Counted from the stretch's first letter, positions 26,494-36,380 are shown. The stretch: 64,000 nt of DNA from an uncultured Bacteroidales bacterium (GCA_903945175.1 CAJAUM010000114.1:1-64000); one strand, 5' to 3'. The notes: generated by a model from the sequence alone, not told the origin. A program made the numbers and translations.

Positions 26494-27066
26494 ATGTCAA
26501 CCATCGATAACGAAATTCAGCATTGCTTAACTGTTTTGCGCAGTGGAGGTACAATTTTGTACCCGACTGATACCATCTGGGGAATAGGTTGCGATGCAAC
26601 CAATAGCATGGCTGTCGACAAGGTTTATCGGCTGAAAAGAAAGATGGAGCGCAAAAGTCTGATTATTTTAATTGACGAAGCTGAAAAAATAGAAGATTTT
26701 GTATCTGTCATTCCCGAAAACGCATGGGACCTGCTCGAACATGTTGACACCCCGTTGACCATTATTTACCCAGGCGCTAAAAATCTGGCTTACAATGTCA
26801 TCGCAGTAGATCATTCCGTTGCCATTCGTGTTGTAAATAACGAATTCTGCAAAAGACTGATAAAACAGTTTGGGAAGCCCATTGTTTCCACTTCAGCCAA
26901 TATTTCCGGCAATAAGCCTCCCAGGGGTTTTAAAAGCATCTCACGGGAGATCGTTGACGGCGTAGATTATGTGGTTAATGAGTCACTTGATCAGCTTCAG
27001 CAAGTTAAAGCCTCCCGAATCATCAAACTGAATCTGAACGGAGAATTCCGGATTATCCGTCATTAA
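26494..27066 (+). CDS. tsaC: L-threonylcarbamoyladenylate synthase
   Basis: A YrdC/Sua5-fold enzyme making threonylcarbamoyl-AMP for the t6A modification of tRNAs reading ANN codons. The 190-residue protein has the standard blocks GGTILYPTDTIWGIGCDATN, KVYRLKRKMERKSLIILI, PLTIIYPG, VAIRVVNNEFC and GKPIVSTSANISG. It lacks the Sua5 C-terminal domain, so it is the short TsaC/YwlC type. A TonB receptor gene starts 18 nt downstream. Confidence 0.95.
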   Translation: MSTIDNEIQHCLTVLRSGGTILYPTDTIWGIGCDATNSMAVDKVYRLKRKMERKSLIILIDEAEKIEDFVSVIPENAWDLLEHVDTPLTIIYPGAKNLAYNVIAVDHSVAIRVVNNEFCKRLIKQFGKPIVSTSANISGNKPPRGFKSISREIVDGVDYVVNESLDQLQQVKASRIIKLNLNGEFRIIRH

Positions 27067-27084
27067 CCTCTCATTTTTCCTCCC

Positions 27085-29448
27085 TTGATAAAAAAAATAA
27101 TTTTTCCCTTACTGATTTTATTCCTGGTTTTTTATGAGACTCAGGCGAATGTTGATCCGAATAGCAAACCCCTGAGGCATTCCATCAGCGGGAAAATCAG
27201 GGACCTTCACAGTGGTGAGGCGTTGCTGGGAGCCACCATTTTTGTTAAAGAGCTGAAAACCGGTGCTGTAAGCGATTTATATGGCAACTATTCTCTTACG
27301 TTGGATGAAGGGAATTACACGTTGGTATATTCCTACATCGGTTACCAAACCATTGAAAAATCAATTTTACTCAACAACGATCTGAAAATTTCCATTGAAC
27401 TTGATCCACAGCAGCACCAGTTAAAGGAGGTGGAGATTACCAGTGAAAAAAATGACAAGAATGTTGTAAAACCCGAGATGAGTACATTTCGCATGGATAT
27501 TAAAACCATACAGCGGATTCCTGCACTGATGGGAGAAGTGGATATCATCAAAGCCATCCAGTTACTCCCCGGAGTGCAGTCGGCGGGAGAGGGTTCCAGT
27601 GGTTTTAGTGTTCGGGGCGGCTCACCCGATCAAAATCTGATCCTCCTGGATGAGGCAACGGTGTATAATGCTTCTCACCTGATGGGTTTTTTCTCTGTAT
27701 TCAACAATGATGCGATAAAGGATGTTAAACTCTACAAAGGGGATATACCGGCGAATTACGGAGGGAGACTTGCTTCGGTACTTGATGTGCGCATGAACGA
27801 TGGCAATTCCAAGAAGTTTGAGATCAATGGCGGCATCGGAATTATTGCGAGCAGGCTCACGGTCGAAGGTCCTATTGTGAAGGACCGGGCTTCGTTCATC
27901 CTTTCAGGAAGGCGTACCTATGCGGATATTTTCCTTCCGCTTTCATCCAATAAGGCGCTCCAAAACAACAGTCTCTATTTTTATGATCTGAATGCAAAGG
28001 CAAACTACAGGATTAACGACAATAACCAGATTTTTTTGTCAGGCTATTTTGGCAGGGATGTGTTTAAAAACAACTTTGCAGGAATGAAATGGGGCAATGA
28101 GACGGCCACGCTCAGGTGGAATCACCTCTTTACGAAACAGTTGTTCTCGAATTTTTCGCTCATCTACAGCAACTACCTGTATAATCTCGGAACACCTGCC
28201 GGGAACAGCAATTCATTTGATTGGAATTCAAACCTCCGGGATCTCGGGGTGAAAGCCGACTTCAGCTATTACCTGAACACGAAAAACACCATTAAATTCG
28301 GAGCTTCCGTTATTTATCACATGTTCAACCCCGGTCAGGCCAAAGGAACAGGAGAAAAGACGGTGTTCGCCGATGTAAAAGTGCCAAACAACTATGCTTT
28401 TGAAACGGGCGTTTATGGCAACAATGAACAAAAAATCGGGGAGCACGTCACAGTCAAATACGGATTGCGCCTATCCATGTTTCAGAACATTGGCCCCGGA
28501 ACGGTTTTTCATTACGATTCAACCTACACGGCTACCGATTCATCGGTTTACAATGCAGGGGTAATTTACAACACCTATATCGGGGTTGAACCGCGCCTTG
28601 GATTGCTCTACGATTTCAACAGCAAACATTCGGTAAAAGCCAGTTATGCAAGGACAAACCAGTACCTTCAACTTGCTCAGAATTCTACCGTCGGAACACC
28701 ACTCGACATTTGGTTTCCCTCCAGTCCGAATGTCAAACCCCAAATTGCCGATCAGATCGCTGTGGGCTATTTCCGGAATTTTCGCAAAAACACCATTGAG
28801 ACCTCTGTTGAGGCCTATTATAAGTGGATGAAGAATGTGGTCGATTTCAAGGATTTCGCCCAGTTGCTGCTCAACAATAAACTGGAAGGCGAGATTCGAA
28901 ATGGAAAAGCATGGTCCTATGGCATTGAGTTTCTTGTCAGGCTCAATGAAGAAAAAATCAATGGATGGATCAGTTACACCTATTCCCGGACATTTCGTCA
29001 GATCAATGATATAAATGACAACAACCCCTATCCTGCCCCATACGATAAGCCCAACAACATCTCGATTGTATTGAACTATGTGATCAGCAAGCGTTTTACG
29101 GTCTCTGCCAACTGGGTTTATGCAACGGGAGCCCCGGTGACCTTCCCTACCGGACGGGCGGAGATTGGTGGAAAAATCGTACCCATCTATTCTGACCGGA
29201 ATCAATACCGGTATCAGGATTACCATCGCCTCGACGTGTCACTCACCTTCTTCAGCAAACAAGTACCCGGCAGAAAGTTCAACTGGGACCTGAATTTTTC
29301 AGTGTACAATGCATACAATCGTCACAACACCTGGTCTATCAACTTTACCCAGGACAACCTGGATCCGAATGTTACCTATGCCGAAAAGGTCTACCTCTTC
29401 GGCATAATACCGTCAATCACATTTAATTTCCACTTCAACAATGATTAG
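27085..29448 (+). CDS. TonB-dependent receptor with carboxypeptidase-D-like domain
   Basis: An outer-membrane receptor of 787 residues. It has a signal peptide (about 1-21), CarboxypepD_reg-like domain (about 33-115; SGKIRDLHSGEALLGATIFV), plug (about 125-240 with LPGVQSAGEGSSGFSVRGGSPDQNL), and a barrel to the C-terminus ending in Phe-rich FNFHFNND. Only TTG at 27085 gives a start that includes the signal peptide; no in-frame ATG or GTG is nearby. The stop overlaps the DUF4249 gene by 8 nt. That pairing is common in Bacteroidota and suggests a receptor plus surface lipoprotein for an unknown substrate. Confidence 0.9.
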   Translation: MIKKIIFPLLILFLVFYETQANVDPNSKPLRHSISGKIRDLHSGEALLGATIFVKELKTGAVSDLYGNYSLTLDEGNYTLVYSYIGYQTIEKSILLNNDLKISIELDPQQHQLKEVEITSEKNDKNVVKPEMSTFRMDIKTIQRIPALMGEVDIIKAIQLLPGVQSAGEGSSGFSVRGGSPDQNLILLDEATVYNASHLMGFFSVFNNDAIKDVKLYKGDIPANYGGRLASVLDVRMNDGNSKKFEINGGIGIIASRLTVEGPIVKDRASFILSGRRTYADIFLPLSSNKALQNNSLYFYDLNAKANYRINDNNQIFLSGYFGRDVFKNNFAGMKWGNETATLRWNHLFTKQLFSNFSLIYSNYLYNLGTPAGNSNSFDWNSNLRDLGVKADFSYYLNTKNTIKFGASVIYHMFNPGQAKGTGEKTVFADVKVPNNYAFETGVYGNNEQKIGEHVTVKYGLRLSMFQNIGPGTVFHYDSTYTATDSSVYNAGVIYNTYIGVEPRLGLLYDFNSKHSVKASYARTNQYLQLAQNSTVGTPLDIWFPSSPNVKPQIADQIAVGYFRNFRKNTIETSVEAYYKWMKNVVDFKDFAQLLLNNKLEGEIRNGKAWSYGIEFLVRLNEEKINGWISYTYSRTFRQINDINDNNPYPAPYDKPNNISIVLNYVISKRFTVSANWVYATGAPVTFPTGRAEIGGKIVPIYSDRNQYRYQDYHRLDVSLTFFSKQVPGRKFNWDLNFSVYNAYNRHNTWSINFTQDNLDPNVTYAEKVYLFGIIPSITFNFHFNND

Positions 29449-30286
29449 GAAAATCCTGCAAATTGTTTTGCTCGCGTTGCTGACCGGAGCCTGCACCGAA
29501 AAAATCGATATAACCCTCGATAGCACCTATACGCGGTTGGTTGTAGACGGTAATATTGAATCGGATACCGGAGCATATGCCATTGCGCTTACAAAGTCAG
29601 CAGATTATTTTTCCAATGAACCTGTGCCAAGGGTGGTAAATGCACTTGTATGGATCAGTTCCGGTACGAATACGTTTTTACTGCACGAATCGAAAAAAGG
29701 CATCTCAGGGATATATGAAACCGACTCGAATTTTGCAGGATATACAGGTAATACATACACCCTTCATGTTGAACTGCCTGAAGAAATTGCCGGAAAATCG
29801 AGATTTGAAGCCTCCTCCTTCATGCCGTCTGTGACGCACCTCGATTCCATCGAAGCGGTGTTTAAACCTGAAATGGGTCGAAAAGGAATATGGATCATTA
29901 AATTGTGGGCCCAGGAGCCGGGTAATGAATCAAATTTCTATATGTTCAACCTCTATAAGAATGGCAAACTGCTTACCGATACCATTACAAAAAAGGTTGT
30001 TTCCGAAGATAAATTTTTCAATGGGAGTTATATGAATGGGGTGCCTGTTATGTATATAAACAATGATCATCCGTGGGAAACGATCTATCCGGGCGATACC
30101 ATCATGCTGCAGATGTCGGGCATTACCAAAGAATATTTTGAGTTTATTAATGAGGTCAAGCAATCCGGATTTAACATTCCTTTTTTCAGCGGTCCGCCTG
30201 CAAATGTGAATGGAAATGTGAATAATGGTGGAGTTGGTTTTTTTGCTGCCTATTCAAATAGCTTTGCAAAAGCGGTGGTAAAATAG
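29441..30286 (+). CDS. DUF4249-type lipoprotein
   Basis: A 281-residue lipoprotein; LQIVLLALLTGAC places the lipobox Cys at 18. The text TRLVVDGNIESDTGAYAIALTKSADYF near the N-terminus is characteristic of DUF4249 proteins, which follow TonB-dependent receptor genes in Bacteroidota. The rest is beta-rich. It overlaps the receptor gene by 8 nt, so the two are coupled. It is likely an outer-membrane partner of that receptor; ligand unknown. Confidence 0.85.
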   Translation: MIRKILQIVLLALLTGACTEKIDITLDSTYTRLVVDGNIESDTGAYAIALTKSADYFSNEPVPRVVNALVWISSGTNTFLLHESKKGISGIYETDSNFAGYTGNTYTLHVELPEEIAGKSRFEASSFMPSVTHLDSIEAVFKPEMGRKGIWIIKLWAQEPGNESNFYMFNLYKNGKLLTDTITKKVVSEDKFFNGSYMNGVPVMYINNDHPWETIYPGDTIMLQMSGITKEYFEFINEVKQSGFNIPFFSGPPANVNGNVNNGGVGFFAAYSNSFAKAVVK

Positions 30287-30344
30287 TCAAATGCCGGAAT
30301 AAATGCTTAAGCTGCTCAACTGGTTCAACCAAACACATATCAAG

Positions 30345-31781
30345 ATGAAAAAAAATCATACTGTCTTTTTGATTTTCCAGTTTATCGTGCTGGCTCTTTT
30401 ATTGCAAACATCAGTTCTTGCACAGGATCGCTTAAAAAACCTTCCCGGGGCGTGGGCCGGGACCTTAACGTTTCAGGGTATCGAACTCCGGCTGGTCATG
30501 AACGTTTCGTTCAATGAAGGTGATAGTATGATTGTCACGTTCGACAGCCCTGATCAGGGCGCAAAGGATATTCCTACCAGCAAAGTCATCCTCAGGGAGG
30601 ACTCCATTCTTGTTTCATCAAAAATAATCGGCGGAAAATTCAGCGGCAAAATCAATGCAGATTACAGCGCGATGGCCGGAACCTGGTGGCAGGGAGGAAA
30701 AACCTTTCCACTGAATATGGTTAAGCAGGAAAAACCGGTCGCCCTCCATCGTCCACAGGAGCCAAAACCTCCCTATCCTTACCGTTCACAGGAGATTACC
30801 TTTAAAAACACAACTGGTGGCTTTGAACTTGCCGGCACCCTCACCCTACCCGAAAAAGTTGGCCGCCACCCTGCTGTCATCCTGATCACAGGTTCAGGCC
30901 CACAAAACCGGGATGAAGAATTGCTTGGGCATAAGCCTTTTTTGGTAATCTCCGATTATCTGACCAGACAGGGAATTGCAGTTCTCCGGTATGATGATCG
31001 CGGAATTGCCAAATCGGGCGGAGTATTCAAAACAGCCACTACGCTCGACTTTGCGACAGATGCCGAATCGGCCCTTGATTTTTTAAAGCATCAACCGGAA
31101 ATTGATACGAACATGATCGGGTTCATAGGCCATAGCGAAGGGGGAATTATTGCACCCATCGTCGCTTCCCGCCGGCCAGATGTGGCTTTCATTATTCTGA
31201 TGGCTGGCCCCGGGCTTACCGGAGCGCAAATCGTGCTGTTGCAGTCAGAACTCATCAGCAAAGCAGAGGGGATGGATGAAAAAAGCATCAAATCCAATGG
31301 AAAATTGAACAGAGACATCTTTTCAGCGCTGAAGAAAAATCAGGACAATGCCAGGGCTGAAAAAAAAATCAGGGCCTTGTTTGATGCTGCTGATAAAAAA
31401 AATGCATCCGATACCGGTTATCAAAAACTGACGGATCAGGAAGTAGCCTCTCAAATAGAGAATGTTACCTCACCCTGGTTTCGTTGTTTTCTAACGCTCA
31501 ATCCGGAAGTATACCTTTCTCAGGTAAGATGCCCGTTGTTGGCCATCAACGGTAGTCTTGACCTGCAGGTTCCTCCTAAAGAGAACCTTCAAGCCATCGA
31601 AAAAGCGCTGATTTTTGGCGGGAACTCCCATTATCTGATCGAAGAACTTCCGGGATTAAACCATCTTTTCCAGACAGCCACAACCGGAAGCCCTACCGAA
31701 TATGCAAAAATCGAGGAGACCATTTCACCGGCAGCCCTTGACGTTATGGGAAACTGGATACGAGGGACGAGGGACGAATGA
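30345..31781 (+). CDS. Secreted alpha/beta hydrolase
   Basis: A 478-residue exported serine hydrolase. The signal peptide covers about residues 1-26 from ATG 30345; a start at 30303 would add 14 residues before it. A beta-rich N-terminal domain (to about 150) precedes the hydrolase fold. That has the oxyanion region LITGSGPQNRDEE, nucleophile motif GFIGHSEGG, acidic residue in INGSLDLQVPP and histidine in LPGLNHLFQ. The architecture resembles Bacteroidota esterases or acyl-aminoacyl peptidase-like enzymes of unknown substrate. The last codons (RGTRDE) are encoded by GACGAAT-type repeat units. Confidence 0.88.
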   Translation: MKKNHTVFLIFQFIVLALLLQTSVLAQDRLKNLPGAWAGTLTFQGIELRLVMNVSFNEGDSMIVTFDSPDQGAKDIPTSKVILREDSILVSSKIIGGKFSGKINADYSAMAGTWWQGGKTFPLNMVKQEKPVALHRPQEPKPPYPYRSQEITFKNTTGGFELAGTLTLPEKVGRHPAVILITGSGPQNRDEELLGHKPFLVISDYLTRQGIAVLRYDDRGIAKSGGVFKTATTLDFATDAESALDFLKHQPEIDTNMIGFIGHSEGGIIAPIVASRRPDVAFIILMAGPGLTGAQIVLLQSELISKAEGMDEKSIKSNGKLNRDIFSALKKNQDNARAEKKIRALFDAADKKNASDTGYQKLTDQEVASQIENVTSPWFRCFLTLNPEVYLSQVRCPLLAINGSLDLQVPPKENLQAIEKALIFGGNSHYLIEELPGLNHLFQTATTGSPTEYAKIEETISPAALDVMGNWIRGTRDE

Positions 31782-31793
31782 CGAATGACGAAT
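31766..31793. repeat. Heptamer array GACGAAT, four copies, overlapping a stop codon
   Basis: GACGAGG then three perfect GACGAAT units. The hydrolase stop codon TGA (31779-31781) lies inside the array. The unit is the same as that at 4172 when read in the direction of the upstream gene. Confidence 0.93.
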
Positions 31794-31800
31794 TACTCTG

Positions 31801-33903
31801 TTACTTAATTACCTGCATCCGTTTTGCATCCAACACCCTGCCTTCGCTGATCAGACGGTAGATATATAAACCATTCTGAAGCGGGGAGGTATTCACCTGA
31901 ATCTGCGTGGTTCCCGGCTTTACCTGAAGAATTGAAAGTGTCCGGCCTGTTATATCTGTGATTTCCAACATCATTGACTGGTCAACAGCGGATAATGCAA
32001 TGGTCGCAAAATCATTGGCAGGATTGGGAAAATTCTGTCCCAGTTTAGCCTGACTTTTATTCCCAATTTCGGAAACGCCAACCCCTTCCATGAACCAATC
32101 GTATGTTTTGGTGATCACATCGTTTCTAACTTCTGCATTCTGTACCATTTCAAGTCCAACGCCGAAATAGACAACCTTGGCCTCCTCCTTTGTGGATTTG
32201 ACAGCACAAATCTTGGTGCCTGCCGTATTATAATAAAATATGGCAGAGGCATTTTGAAGCGGGGTGATTTGATCAGGATACATGTTGCCTCCATAAACAT
32301 CGACAATATTTGAGGTGGCGGTGGTTCCATAGATCGGATCAGCTGTATTGGCAATCAATTTATTATTTGCCGAAGTGCCATCCGCTACATAGGTTGCTTT
32401 CAGATAGTTTGTGTAAAGGTCCTGGGTCACCGGAGTGCCATGGTTGCCATCAGCTCCACTCATGATATCCCAGCCCACATCCTGCCCTGCTACCAGCAAG
32501 TTCCCGCCATTATCCACAAACGCTTTAACTGCAAGTGCCTCAGGGTCAGTAAAAGCCGGGAAAGTCCATGCACAATTATAAAATACACTTAAAACATCGG
32601 TAAGAATCCCGGCAGCACCAGCCTGGACAAACAGATTTGATTTCATAACGGCCATGTCCTCACATCCTGCCGCTGCCAGACCTGCAATATAAACATCCTG
32701 ATGAAGGGTTGCATAGTTATCGCCTGCCGCATTCACCAGCAATGTACCTACATTCGACATCAGCTGAACGGCCATATATTTGGTCGGTGCATTTAAATTG
32801 TTTACAGAGGAGAGTTCAAATGTAAAGGTTTCAAAACCTGAAGAGGAACCGGGTGTGACATGAAGTACCAGGGGCTCGGGGGTTCCTTTTACAAGATTGA
32901 CAATGGCACTGTCAGAAAATGTTTGTCCGTTAATTTCAAAATCCGATGTCCATCCTGACGGTGGGGTTGAAACCAATTTGATTTTGAAAGGCTGGGTTCC
33001 ATCCAGGTTACTGTTGGCAAACAGGTTAAAATTCGTAGTCAAAGCTGGCTGCCCAAGTTTCATCGTACCCTCGGAGGTGCTAATGTCACCGATATAGAGG
33101 TTGGTGCCATCGATTGCCGGGACCACATCGCCTGTGAGAATTTCCTGGTGCCCCTGTGCAACATATACAGCAATTTCGCAGTTTTCAACGACACAGGGAA
33201 CACTGTTATAACCTGCCGGGATTGTATATACATAGGTTTTTTCGACCAATGATCCCTGCGTGGTGGTGGTTACTTCATCGCCCCATTGTCCGGTGATAAA
33301 ATACCGCAGCATCTCCATATGTTCATAATTATTCCCGGCTCCGCCATTTGTCTGGGGACCGAATACATGATTCTGGATCAGCGCCACATTGATGTAATTG
33401 GAGGGGGTGGCACTGCTGGCTGTATAGTATAATTCAACATGCACAGTCAATTCACGGGAGGTGGAATTGAAGGAGGTTTCAACGCCTACATTTACCGGGG
33501 AGGGTTGTTGCAGGATGACTTCCGAATTTGCTGTCCAGTCCCCACGTCCCAATGCGGTCGTTGTACCTGTAAAAACATGGCGGTTGACGGTGCCTGAAGG
33601 ATACCCGGTCAACCCTGTCTGACCTGCAAGTGCATCGCCGAACGGCGTGCGGTAATCGGGATCACCCGCACCGGGAGTAGCAAATGAACCCTGGTGAATG
33701 GCAACAACAACAGCTCTTCCGGGATGATTTGCCAGAATGCTTGCTGAAATTGCATGGCCTTCGGGACAATACTGGCAGTGAATTCCTGTGTACTCTTCCA
33801 GTACAATATTTTTATTCAGGGGTTGGGTCGTGACCAGTGTTTGAGCCTGCACGGTAATGAAGCCGGCAAGAACAATGAATAAAGCAATTATAATTCTTTT
33901 CAT
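31801..33903 (-). CDS. Omp28-related T9SS cargo protein with thioredoxin-like N-terminus
   Basis: A 700-residue secreted protein. The signal peptide (about 1-21) is followed by a thioredoxin-like Omp28 domain starting VLEEYTGIHCQYCPEGH, with a CXXC pair at C43 and C46. A long beta-rich middle contains a section like a gliding/peptidase-associated domain (VDNGGNLLVAGQDVGWDIM). The last 85 residues are a type A T9SS sorting domain (LGQNFPNPANDFATI ... GLYIYRLISEG). It should be exported by the type IX system to the cell surface. Start 33903 is preferred over 33990 because it begins the signal peptide. Confidence 0.88.
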   Translation of the reverse strand: MKRIIIALFIVLAGFITVQAQTLVTTQPLNKNIVLEEYTGIHCQYCPEGHAISASILANHPGRAVVVAIHQGSFATPGAGDPDYRTPFGDALAGQTGLTGYPSGTVNRHVFTGTTTALGRGDWTANSEVILQQPSPVNVGVETSFNSTSRELTVHVELYYTASSATPSNYINVALIQNHVFGPQTNGGAGNNYEHMEMLRYFITGQWGDEVTTTTQGSLVEKTYVYTIPAGYNSVPCVVENCEIAVYVAQGHQEILTGDVVPAIDGTNLYIGDISTSEGTMKLGQPALTTNFNLFANSNLDGTQPFKIKLVSTPPSGWTSDFEINGQTFSDSAIVNLVKGTPEPLVLHVTPGSSSGFETFTFELSSVNNLNAPTKYMAVQLMSNVGTLLVNAAGDNYATLHQDVYIAGLAAAGCEDMAVMKSNLFVQAGAAGILTDVLSVFYNCAWTFPAFTDPEALAVKAFVDNGGNLLVAGQDVGWDIMSGADGNHGTPVTQDLYTNYLKATYVADGTSANNKLIANTADPIYGTTATSNIVDVYGGNMYPDQITPLQNASAIFYYNTAGTKICAVKSTKEEAKVVYFGVGLEMVQNAEVRNDVITKTYDWFMEGVGVSEIGNKSQAKLGQNFPNPANDFATIALSAVDQSMMLEITDITGRTLSILQVKPGTTQIQVNTSPLQNGLYIYRLISEGRVLDAKRMQVIK

Positions 33904-33931
33904 GATTATTTGTTTGAGATGAATAGTCAGG

Positions 33932-33939
33932 CAAATATA
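33932..33939 (-). promoter_or_regulatory. Putative -7 box for the Omp28-like gene
   Basis: The minus strand reads TATATTTG, 28 nt before ATG 33903. A TTG lies 23 nt further upstream. Confidence 0.45.
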
Positions 33940-34009
33940 TACAAATTTAAACAGGCACGCGCCAATCCTGTCTGTAAAAAAATGGCTCATTCCATTTCTG
34001 ATTTATCCA

Positions 34010-34017
34010 TATCTTTG
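34010..34017 (+). promoter_or_regulatory. Putative -7 box for purB
   Basis: TATCTTTG matches TAnnTTTG, 33 nt before ATG 34051. Confidence 0.45.
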
Positions 34018-34050
34018 CTTTAGATAAAACGTTTTACCCATTGCGATCGT

Positions 34051-35400
34051 ATGGAAAAATCTATTGAGGCCATTTCACCGGTCGACGGCCGGTATCGACC
34101 CGTTACTGAGCCGCTGGCATCCTACTTTTCCGAAGGTGCCATTATCCGTTACAGGATCCTGGTTGAGGTGGAATATTTCATTGCCATCTGCAAAATTCCA
34201 CTGCCTCAGCTGAAAGGTTTTGATAAAAAAATGTTTCAGAAACTCCGGCATCTCTATGAGAAATTTGATCCGGGAGATGCACTTCGTGTCAAGGAAATTG
34301 AACAGGTTACGAACCATGATGTCAAGGCGATTGAGTACTATTTAAAAGAGCAGTTTGATATACTCGGACTGGGTGCATTTAAGGAATTCATTCATTTCGG
34401 ACTTACCTCACAGGACATTAACAACACTGCTTTTCCACTGGCGATGCGCGATGCATACCGCGATCTCGTGGAGCCTGCGATTGAAAACATCTATGGAGAG
34501 GTGCTCGCACATTCAAAAGAATGGCAGCAAATACCGATGCTGGCACGTACCCATGGACAGCCTGCTTCACCAACAACGGTCGGCAAAGAGCTTTATGTAT
34601 TTGCTGAAAGGCTAGGAATGCAGCTTGCGTTGATTGAAACCATTCCCCAATCTGCAAAATTCGGTGGAGCTACCGGAAACTTCAATGCGCACCACGTAGC
34701 CTATCCCTCCATTGACTGGGTCAAGTTTGCCAATAAATTTGTCAATGAGACCCTTGGGCTGGAGCGCTGCCAGACAACCACACAGATTGAGCATTACGAC
34801 AACATGGCTGCCTTTTTTGATAATCTTAAGCGGATCAATACCATCCTCATTGACCTCGACCGTGATCTCTGGACCTACATTTCGATGGATTATTTCAAAC
34901 AAAAGGTCAAGACAAGTGAAACCGGATCATCCACCATGCCGCATAAAGTCAATCCCATTGATTTTGAAAATTCTGAAGGGAATCTGGGGATCGCAAATGC
35001 ACTTTTTGAACATTTTTCGGCAAAACTTCCCATCTCCCGGATGCAGCGAGACCTCACCGATTCAACAGTGATCAGGAACATCGGTGTTCCCCTGGCCCAT
35101 TCATTGATCGCCTACAAATCACTTTTAAAAGGTATAAGCAAGCTGATTTTAAATGAGACAAAACTCAAAGCCGACCTGGAGGAAAACTGGGCTGTTGTTA
35201 CTGAAGCCATCCAGACCATCCTTCGACGCGAAGGCTATCCCAATCCCTATGAATCGCTCAAGGATCTTACACGAGGACAGGGAGCGATAACAAAGATTTC
35301 TATCCACAAATTTATCGATGCATTGAAAGTTTCTAAAAAGGTAAAGGATGAACTGAAGGCGATCACACCGTTAAACTATATCGGGGTGATTGATTTTTAG
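34051..35400 (+). CDS. purB: Adenylosuccinate lyase
   Basis: A purine-pathway enzyme that releases fumarate from SAICAR and adenylosuccinate. The 449-residue protein of the fumarase/aspartase superfamily has the signature loop GSSTMPHKVNPIDFENSEGN (the mobile catalytic Ser is near residue 293). TSQDINNTAFPLAMRD and ARTHGQPASPTTVGKE are the other conserved segments. The N-terminal SPVDGRY start is typical. An octamer repeat begins 4 nt after its stop. Confidence 0.97.
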   Translation: MEKSIEAISPVDGRYRPVTEPLASYFSEGAIIRYRILVEVEYFIAICKIPLPQLKGFDKKMFQKLRHLYEKFDPGDALRVKEIEQVTNHDVKAIEYYLKEQFDILGLGAFKEFIHFGLTSQDINNTAFPLAMRDAYRDLVEPAIENIYGEVLAHSKEWQQIPMLARTHGQPASPTTVGKELYVFAERLGMQLALIETIPQSAKFGGATGNFNAHHVAYPSIDWVKFANKFVNETLGLERCQTTTQIEHYDNMAAFFDNLKRINTILIDLDRDLWTYISMDYFKQKVKTSETGSSTMPHKVNPIDFENSEGNLGIANALFEHFSAKLPISRMQRDLTDSTVIRNIGVPLAHSLIAYKSLLKGISKLILNETKLKADLEENWAVVTEAIQTILRREGYPNPYESLKDLTRGQGAITKISIHKFIDALKVSKKVKDELKAITPLNYIGVIDF

Positions 35401-35404
35401 AAAA

Positions 35405-35436
35405 GGTAACAGGGTAACAGGGTAACAGGGTAATGA
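35405..35436. repeat. Octamer array GGTAACAG, three copies plus a degenerate fourth
   Basis: Three perfect GGTAACAG units at 35405-35428 are followed by GGTAATGA (35429-35436), whose ATG is the start codon of the next gene. The unit is the same as the 72-bp array at 18798. Confidence 0.95.
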
Positions 35437-36305
35437 AGGTTTCAGGGTTTACTTTTGTACGCAATGCCATTAAATTCGACTATCCCGTTGTAGAATCGAT
35501 CAGGTCGGTTTTGCCTCTATGCGACGAATTTATTGTTGCTGTTGGGAACTCTGAAGATGAAACCCGGAACCTCGTCCGCTCCATTGGAGACCCTAAGATC
35601 AAGATTATTGACACCATCTGGGATGACACCCTGCGAGAAGGCGGACAGGTACTGGCGCTTGAAACGGACAAGGCATTTGATGCCATTGCCAATGACAGCA
35701 CCTGGGCCTTTTACATTCAGGCGGATGAGGTGGTTCATGAGAAGTACCTGCCCGAAATAAAGGCAGCAATGAAAAAGTGGGAATATGAGCCAAAAGTGGA
35801 GGGTCTGGTGTTCAATTACACCCATTTCTGGGGATCCTATCAATATACCGGAGACTCCCGTCAATGGTATCGTCGCGAGGTGAGGGTCATTCGCAATGAC
35901 AAGCAGATCAGATCCTATCTGGATGCACAGGGCTTCAGGAAAAACGGGAAAAAGTTATTGGTTGCACCTGTTGACGTCTGTATCTATCACTATGGATGGG
36001 TGAAACCACCCCAGGCCCAGCAAGCCAAGCAGCAAACATTTCACCGCTATTGGCATACTGACAAGTGGATCGAAAAAACGACATCTAAGTCTGAGGTTTA
36101 TGACTATTCAGGTATAGATTTTCTTTCACATTTCACCTCAACGCATCCCCGGGTGATGGTTGAAAGAATTACAAACCAGCACTGGGAATTCAATCCACGC
36201 CAATCAAAAAGCAGACATTCATTTATTTCAGCCATCCTTCATTGTATTGAAAAAAAAACGGGTTGGAGGATTGGAGAATACAGGAATTACAGGATTTGGA
36301 GGTAA
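35433..36305 (+). CDS. Glycosyltransferase, GT2-like
   Basis: A 290-residue GT-A type protein. The N-terminus VSGFTFVRNAIKFDYPVVESIRSVLP, then EFIVAVGNSEDET, resembles GT2 nucleotide-binding strands. FYIQADEVVHEKY carries the acidic metal-binding position (xDE instead of DxD). There are no membrane segments. It lacks neighbouring LPS genes, so the acceptor is unknown. The start codon lies within the tail of a repeat array. Confidence 0.78.
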   Translation: MKVSGFTFVRNAIKFDYPVVESIRSVLPLCDEFIVAVGNSEDETRNLVRSIGDPKIKIIDTIWDDTLREGGQVLALETDKAFDAIANDSTWAFYIQADEVVHEKYLPEIKAAMKKWEYEPKVEGLVFNYTHFWGSYQYTGDSRQWYRREVRVIRNDKQIRSYLDAQGFRKNGKKLLVAPVDVCIYHYGWVKPPQAQQAKQQTFHRYWHTDKWIEKTTSKSEVYDYSGIDFLSHFTSTHPRVMVERITNQHWEFNPRQSKSRHSFISAILHCIEKKTGWRIGEYRNYRIWR

Positions 36306-36309
36306 AATC

Positions 36310-36337
36310 GTGACGCGTGACGCGTAATGCGTGACAA
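36310..36337. repeat. Heptamer array GTGACGC, four copies
   Basis: GTGACGC, GTGACGC, GTAATGC and GTGACAA, beginning 4 nt after the stop of the glycosyltransferase. It is a cyclic permutation of the GCGTGAC unit at 22023 and 58718. The next promoter box follows 18 nt later. Confidence 0.9.
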
Positions 36338-36355
36338 AATTCACCATTTCTTTTT

Positions 36356-36363
36356 TATCTTTG
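36356..36363 (+). promoter_or_regulatory. Putative -7 box for the DUF5606 gene
   Basis: TATCTTTG matches TAnnTTTG, 17 nt before ATG 36381. Confidence 0.5.
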
Positions 36364-36380
36364 CATAAAACTATCACACC

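Noticed and set aside
30287-30344. Upstream ATG (30303) of the alpha/beta hydrolase
   Set aside because: The signal peptide begins cleanly at ATG 30345; the extra 14 residues precede it without purpose.
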